DNA from: Geobacter sp. UBA698
Lineage (GTDB): Bacteria; Desulfobacterota; Desulfuromonadia; Geobacterales; Pseudopelobacteraceae
DNA length: 10,163 bases
Assembly (NCBI GenBank): GCA_002298925.1
Contig: DBMM01000034.1
Coordinates: forward strand, 5,901-16,063
Direction: 5' to 3'
The first letter of the stretch is position 1. Each line of letters starts with the position of its first letter. Shown here piece after piece: positions 7,622-10,163 of the stretch. The notes under the pieces were generated by a model, which ran no database searches, had not been told where the DNA came from, and saw only the letters and a list, made by a program, of their open reading frames with translations. The position numbers were made by a program, and so were the translations under genes.

Positions 7622-8635
7622 TCATACAATGTTTGCCTCTTTTTCGAGGTGTATCCCAAATTTATCTTCAACATCATGTACTATGTTTTCAGATAAACAA
7701 TAAATTTCTTTGCCTGTTGCTGTTCCATAATTTACTAGAATTAAAGCATGTTTTTCGTAAACACCAGCATCACCCGATCTTCGTCCCTTCCATCCAGCCT
7801 TCTCTATTAACCATCCTGTAGGTATTTTAACCAGACCATCGCAATCCGAGTAACCTGGAATGTCAGGAAAACTGAGTTTTAATTTATTAAAAAAAGCAAC
7901 GTCTATGATACTGTTCTTAAAAAAACTACCACAATTGCCTAGCACAGACGGATCTGGGAATTTAGTCCTTCTTATTTCAGATACAATGTCAGACATAAGC
8001 TTGCCGGACAATTCTGTAACTTCAAGTTCCTGAAGTTTACGTTTAATATCGGCATATTCAGTATTATATTTTTTGTTTTTAGATAGTTTAACCGTCACAC
8101 CAGTAATAAAATATTTGTCTTTTAATTCATGCTTGAAAACACTGTCCCTATACCCGAATTGACAATCTTTGTTAGAAAAACGCCTGTATTCACCTGTTGT
8201 TATATCCACGGCATCAGTAAAATCGAGACAATCTTTCAGTTCAGTACCATATGCGCCTATATTTTGTATGGGTGATGCTCCAACTGTACCTGGTATAAGT
8301 GAGAGATTCTCTATACCAGCCAAATTGTTTGAAATTGTGAAATCAACTAGATGTTGCCACTCCTCACCACCCGAGCATTCAATCCAAGCATAATCTTGGT
8401 TCGAATCAGTTATTTTGATACCTTTCATTTCATTTTTAAAAATCAGTCCTTCAAAATTATCTTTAAATAACGTATTACTTCCACCACCTAATACAAAATG
8501 TTTATTTAGATTGTGAAACTGCTTTTTTGCTTCAAAGACATCAGCAACACTTTCAATAAATGCTACGACTTCAGCACGTGCTTCAACATTAAATGTGTTG
8601 TAATTTTTCAATGAATAATTTTTCTCTATTCTCAT
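7622..8635 (-). CDS. murB: UDP-N-acetylenolpyruvoylglucosamine reductase (MurB, type I)
   Basis: Cytoplasmic FAD enzyme reducing UDP-GlcNAc-enolpyruvate to UDP-MurNAc with NADPH, the second committed step of peptidoglycan synthesis. 337 residues, full length for type I enzymes such as that of E. coli. FAD-binding motif VLGGGSN is at 48-54 and PGTVGASPIQNIGAYG at 115-130. Catalytic residues are present: Arg163 (YRDS), Ser237 (NCGSFFKN) and a C-terminal Glu at 331 or 333 (FGIHLEKE). Tyr194 (TEYADI) fits the substrate-binding Tyr loop of type I. The gene is AT-rich, unlike its neighbours, with many Asn, Lys and Ile codons, suggesting transfer from an AT-rich source, perhaps Bacteroidota. GAGAGA lies 8 nt before the ATG. 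It sits alone, away from other mur or ddl genes, between two attC-like sites, so it appears to be a cassette-borne and probably additional copy. It looks intact. Confidence 0.95.
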   Translation of the reverse strand: MRIEKNYSLKNYNTFNVEARAEVVAFIESVADVFEAKKQFHNLNKHFVLGGGSNTLFKDNFEGLIFKNEMKGIKITDSNQDYAWIECSGGEEWQHLVDFTISNNLAGIENLSLIPGTVGASPIQNIGAYGTELKDCLDFTDAVDITTGEYRRFSNKDCQFGYRDSVFKHELKDKYFITGVTVKLSKNKKYNTEYADIKRKLQELEVTELSGKLMSDIVSEIRRTKFPDPSVLGNCGSFFKNSIIDVAFFNKLKLSFPDIPGYSDCDGLVKIPTGWLIEKAGWKGRRSGDAGVYEKHALILVNYGTATGKEIYCLSENIVHDVEDKFGIHLEKEANIV

Positions 8636-8654
8636 AATAATATTCTCTCATTCA

Positions 8655-8719
8655 TTTCAACGGGCCGGGGGCGCAGCGGCGAAACGCGGCGAAGGCCGTC
8701 TGCCGCCACCTGGTTGTCT
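8655..8719 (-). repeat. attC-like recombination site B (between the two cassettes)
   Basis: Read leftward: box AGACAAC (8713-8719), 5-nt spacer, 5' arm GGCGGCAGACGGC (8695-8707), a 14-nt loop, 3' arm GCCGCTGCGCC (8670-8680), an 8-nt spacer, box GTTGAAA (8655-8661). The arms form 11 perfect base pairs in three blocks (4, 3 and 4 bp), separated by two single extra bases (G and A) in the 5' arm only. This is the classical attC pattern of extrahelical bases on one arm. It is GC-rich while the genes on both sides are AT-rich, and no T tract follows on either strand, which argues against a simple terminator. Confidence 0.72.
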
Positions 8720-8728
8720 GTTTCTTTT

Positions 8729-9100
8729 TTACTGACAAAACTTCTCATAAAACGGGTCAGCTACCAAAGCGGCAGCACGTTTTTTTATATCGTTTTTTTC
8801 CAGGTACTGCTGGAGCTTCTTATAGCCTTCTTCAAAGGAGGCTGGATGGGTTTCAAGAAAACCAAGGTATGCAGGGACATCTTCAGGAATCATCAAATTC
8901 ATATCCATCATATCCAACGCAGCGAGTACCTCGTTTGTAACTGAATACGCCTCTTTCTCATCCCAATCCTCATACTCAACATCATCGTTTGGGTAGTTTT
9001 CTCCTGCCCAATCATTCAGTTCATGCGCTGTCATCTGGCCTTCTTGCCATTGCAGCAACTTCTCCTTTAGGTCTTGTCGGCGTATTATTATTTTCATCAT
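8729..9100 (-). CDS. hypothetical acidic cassette protein, 123 residues
   Basis: Starts at the ATG 9098-9100, or at the adjacent ATG 9095-9097, with AGGA 5 to 8 nt upstream and only 17 nt after the cassette boundary. A longer open frame to 9145 would run through the attC-like hairpin and is rejected. The protein is small, soluble and acidic in its first half (DDVEYEDWDEKE at about 39-50). It has helical stretches, LKEKLLQWQEG near the N-terminus and EEGYKKLQQYLEK later, and ends DPFYEKFCQ. No signal peptide or membrane segment. I do not recognise the family. The fold pattern of short acidic helices recalls small immunity-type proteins, but this is only an impression. The stop codon lies 9 nt before attC-like site B, as usual for integron cassettes. 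Confidence 0.75.
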   Translation of the reverse strand: MMKIIIRRQDLKEKLLQWQEGQMTAHELNDWAGENYPNDDVEYEDWDEKEAYSVTNEVLAALDMMDMNLMIPEDVPAYLGFLETHPASFEEGYKKLQQYLEKNDIKKRAAALVADPFYEKFCQ

Positions 9101-9110
9101 TCTTTTCCTG

Positions 9111-9167
9111 AGACAACGGTTGTGAGCACAGCAGCGGGGCTTCATCCCGCCTGCTGCTGCGCTTTGT
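9111..9167 (-). repeat. attC-like recombination site C, interrupted by a group II intron
   Basis: Read leftward: 5' arm GCGCAGCAGCAGGCGGG (9146-9162), short loop, 3' arm CCCGCTGCTGTGC (9126-9138), 8-nt spacer (9118-9125), box GTTGTCT (9111-9117). The 5' arm again has extra unpaired bases (four). Sites A and C share GGYTGTGAGCACAGC and CTTTGT on the plus strand. Where site A continues with the outer box GTTGACA, site C continues with intron sequence, so its R'' box is missing or lies on the far side of the intron. Confidence 0.62.
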
Positions 9168-9647
9168 GTACGCCCGTCATGGGCGTGAACTTATGGGGTG
9201 CAAGTCCTCTGTACGAGAATCCAGTCACTGTCGAGAGACAGAGTAAACAAAGTACTAGCCGAAGGCAAGGGCGTCTCCGCGAGGAGGGGTCTGGAGGAAG
9301 CCTAAGCGCAAAGCTATGAGCCGACGAACAGAAATAGCATACAAGGCCATCATCCGGACAAGTCAGCACAACATGATGAAGTCCACGGATTCAGGAGAAA
9401 TGGTAAATGCTGCGGTTGTGTAGCTACAGTTCACGTTCTTATCCGGGGAGACCTGTCTCACATGCCATTGTTTCTTAATGGCGCGGCATCCGGCAACGGC
9501 TGCCGTGATGGGGCAGGAGTCAGCAGAAGCCATAATAGGCGTCGGACGCCGTCCCCTTGCGATTGGACGGCTGGAAACAAGCCGGGGAAGCACCCCGGAA
9601 GCCTTACCCCGCCGAAGGGCTGAACGAAGAATAGGGGAGGAGCCCCA
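9166..9647 (+). ncRNA. group II intron ribozyme, domains I to IV (5' part)
   Basis: The region begins with a stem CGCCC/GGGCG (9171-9175 and 9181-9185), followed by GGGGTGCAAGTCC, typical of the domain I start of bacterial group II introns. Further recognisable stretches are CCGGGGAGACCTG and AGTCAGCAGAAGCCATAATAG, which resemble common bacterial introns from memory. A hairpin CCGGGG/CCCCGG (9582-9598) lies shortly before the maturase start. No protein-coding gene is supported in this stretch. The exact 5' splice site is uncertain by two bases. Confidence 0.75.
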
Positions 9648-10163
9648 ATGAGCTTTCATGACATAGAGAACCCGACCGGAGGAATGCCCATGGAGCGCGT
9701 CATTGACCAGCCAACCCCGGAGCAACACCTACTGGAGCGGATACTCTCCAGTGCGAACATGGAGCAAGCGTGGAAACGGGTACGTGCCAACAAAGGCGCA
9801 CCCGGCGTCGATGGCATCACCATCGAACAATTCCCCGATCATACCCGTTCTCACTGGAAAAATCATCCGCGAATCGCTGATGACAGGCAGCTACCTTCCC
9901 TTGCCGGTTAAACGGGTGGAGATACCCAAAGCAACGGGCGGAACCCGCCCACTGGGGATACCCACTGTCCTTGACCGGCTGATCCAACAGTCCATTGCCC
10001 AGGTGTTGACACCGATCTTCGATCCGGACTTCTCGGAATCAAGCTTCGGTTTCCGTCCCCGTCGGTCTGCGAAAGACGCTGTCCGGCAGGTACGGGAGTA
10101 CATCCGGCAGGGATACCGTATTGCCGTGGATATTGACCTTGCCAAGTTCTTCGACACGGTCAA
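9648..10163 (+). pseudogene. ltrA: group II intron reverse transcriptase/maturase, 5' part, frameshifted
   Basis: The ATG at 9648 has a strong AGGAG seven bases upstream. The first frame gives MSFHDIENPTGG, then NKGAPGVDG (RT0 region), and is correct up to TRSHWK. At a run of five A (9858-9862) homology moves to the next frame. The first frame then runs into a stop ending at 9911, while the +1 frame continues ATC ATC CGC without a stop to the window edge. That frame carries IPKATGG and LGIPTVLDRLIQQ (RT1), FGFRPRRSAKDAV (RT2) and VDIDLAKFFDTV (RT3 with the first catalytic Asp). Removing one A restores a single maturase-like protein. It may be a true inactivation, slippage at the A run, or a sequencing error. 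The C-terminal maturase domain is beyond the window. Confidence 0.88.

Larger units (their letters stand above)
7493..9167 (-). mobile_element. integron-type gene cassette array (two cassettes, three attC-like sites)
   Basis: Two leftward cassettes are bounded by attC-like sites. The murB cassette spans about 7499-8660 and the small-gene cassette about 8661-9116. In integron cassettes the R'' box near the end of a cassette is complementary to the R' box at its start. Here the small cassette has GTTGTCT at its start and AGACAAC at its end, an exact match. The murB cassette has GTTGAAA and TGTCAAC, six of seven. Both genes begin within 17-26 nt of the cassette start, leaving no room for an own promoter, which is typical. 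The small gene ends 9 nt before its attC, the murB gene 78 nt before. Both are AT-rich relative to the flanks. No integrase gene is visible. The array may continue on the far side of the intron. Confidence 0.68.
9166..10163 (+). mobile_element. group II intron, 5' part (continues beyond window)
   Basis: A group II-type 5' end (GTGTACG or GTACG, start 9166-9168) is followed by about 480 nt of structured RNA and then a reverse transcriptase/maturase gene. Insertion lies directly behind the attC-like hairpin C and runs opposite to the cassette genes. That placement is the established habit of group IIC-attC introns; other IIC introns sit behind terminator hairpins. The 3' end, including domains V and VI, lies outside the window, so class and completeness cannot be confirmed. 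Confidence 0.85.

Noticed and set aside
7493..9167. Reading the three hairpins simply as rho-independent terminators.
   Set aside because: Site B has no T tract on either strand, leftward sites A and C have none either, and a terminator model does not explain the constant 8-nt spacer, one-sided bulges or matching boxes across genes. It remains possible that A and C also terminate rightward transcripts.
9074..9728. Small open frames on both strands inside the intron RNA region.
   Set aside because: They overlap the structured ribozyme, lack ribosome binding sites and resemble no known protein.

Overview
The window looks like chromosome of a Geobacter-type bacterium (Desulfuromonadota/Geobacterales). 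This rests on family recognition: a secreted Ig/PKD-repeat protein ending in a dockerin-like pair of helices, and a large conserved protein of the Geobacter type, probably the TIGR04442 family. The base composition of these genes is moderately GC-rich. No database search was possible, so the taxon is an inference.

Layout. Positions 1-153 hold the 5' end of a leftward gene with a clear sigma-70 promoter and ribosome binding site. Positions 154-528 have no gene but contain an imperfect palindrome with a strong hairpin at its centre. Positions 529-3378 encode a secreted protein of about 949 residues built of Ig-like and PKD-like repeats. Its upstream region (3379-3640) carries tandem palindromes and several hairpins. 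Positions 3647-7174 form a leftward three-gene set: a PhnP-like metallo-beta-lactamase-fold hydrolase, a 613-residue conserved protein, and a CruF-like carotenoid biosynthesis membrane protein. A candidate promoter and a terminator-like hairpin precede this set.

The most interesting part is 7493-9167. Two AT-rich leftward genes, a complete murB and a 123-residue protein of unknown function, are separated and flanked by three structured sites. These have the architecture of integron attC sites: a CAAC/GTTG outer box pair, a hairpin whose 5' arm carries extra unpaired bases, and an invariant 8-nt gap between the hairpin and the GTTG box. The outer boxes of each cassette match one another across the gene, as expected for integron cassettes. 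No integrase lies in the window. The region is therefore either the distal part of an integron array or an integrase-less cluster of attC sites.

The third attC-like site is broken at its outer box by the 5' end of a group II intron, which runs rightward, opposite to the cassettes, and leaves the window. The intron carries a reverse transcriptase/maturase gene (from 9648) with a one-base frameshift in a run of five A. Orientation and position match the known habit of group IIC-attC introns, which target attC sites. The region thus reads as foreign cassettes inserted upstream of a core operon and then invaded by a retroelement.
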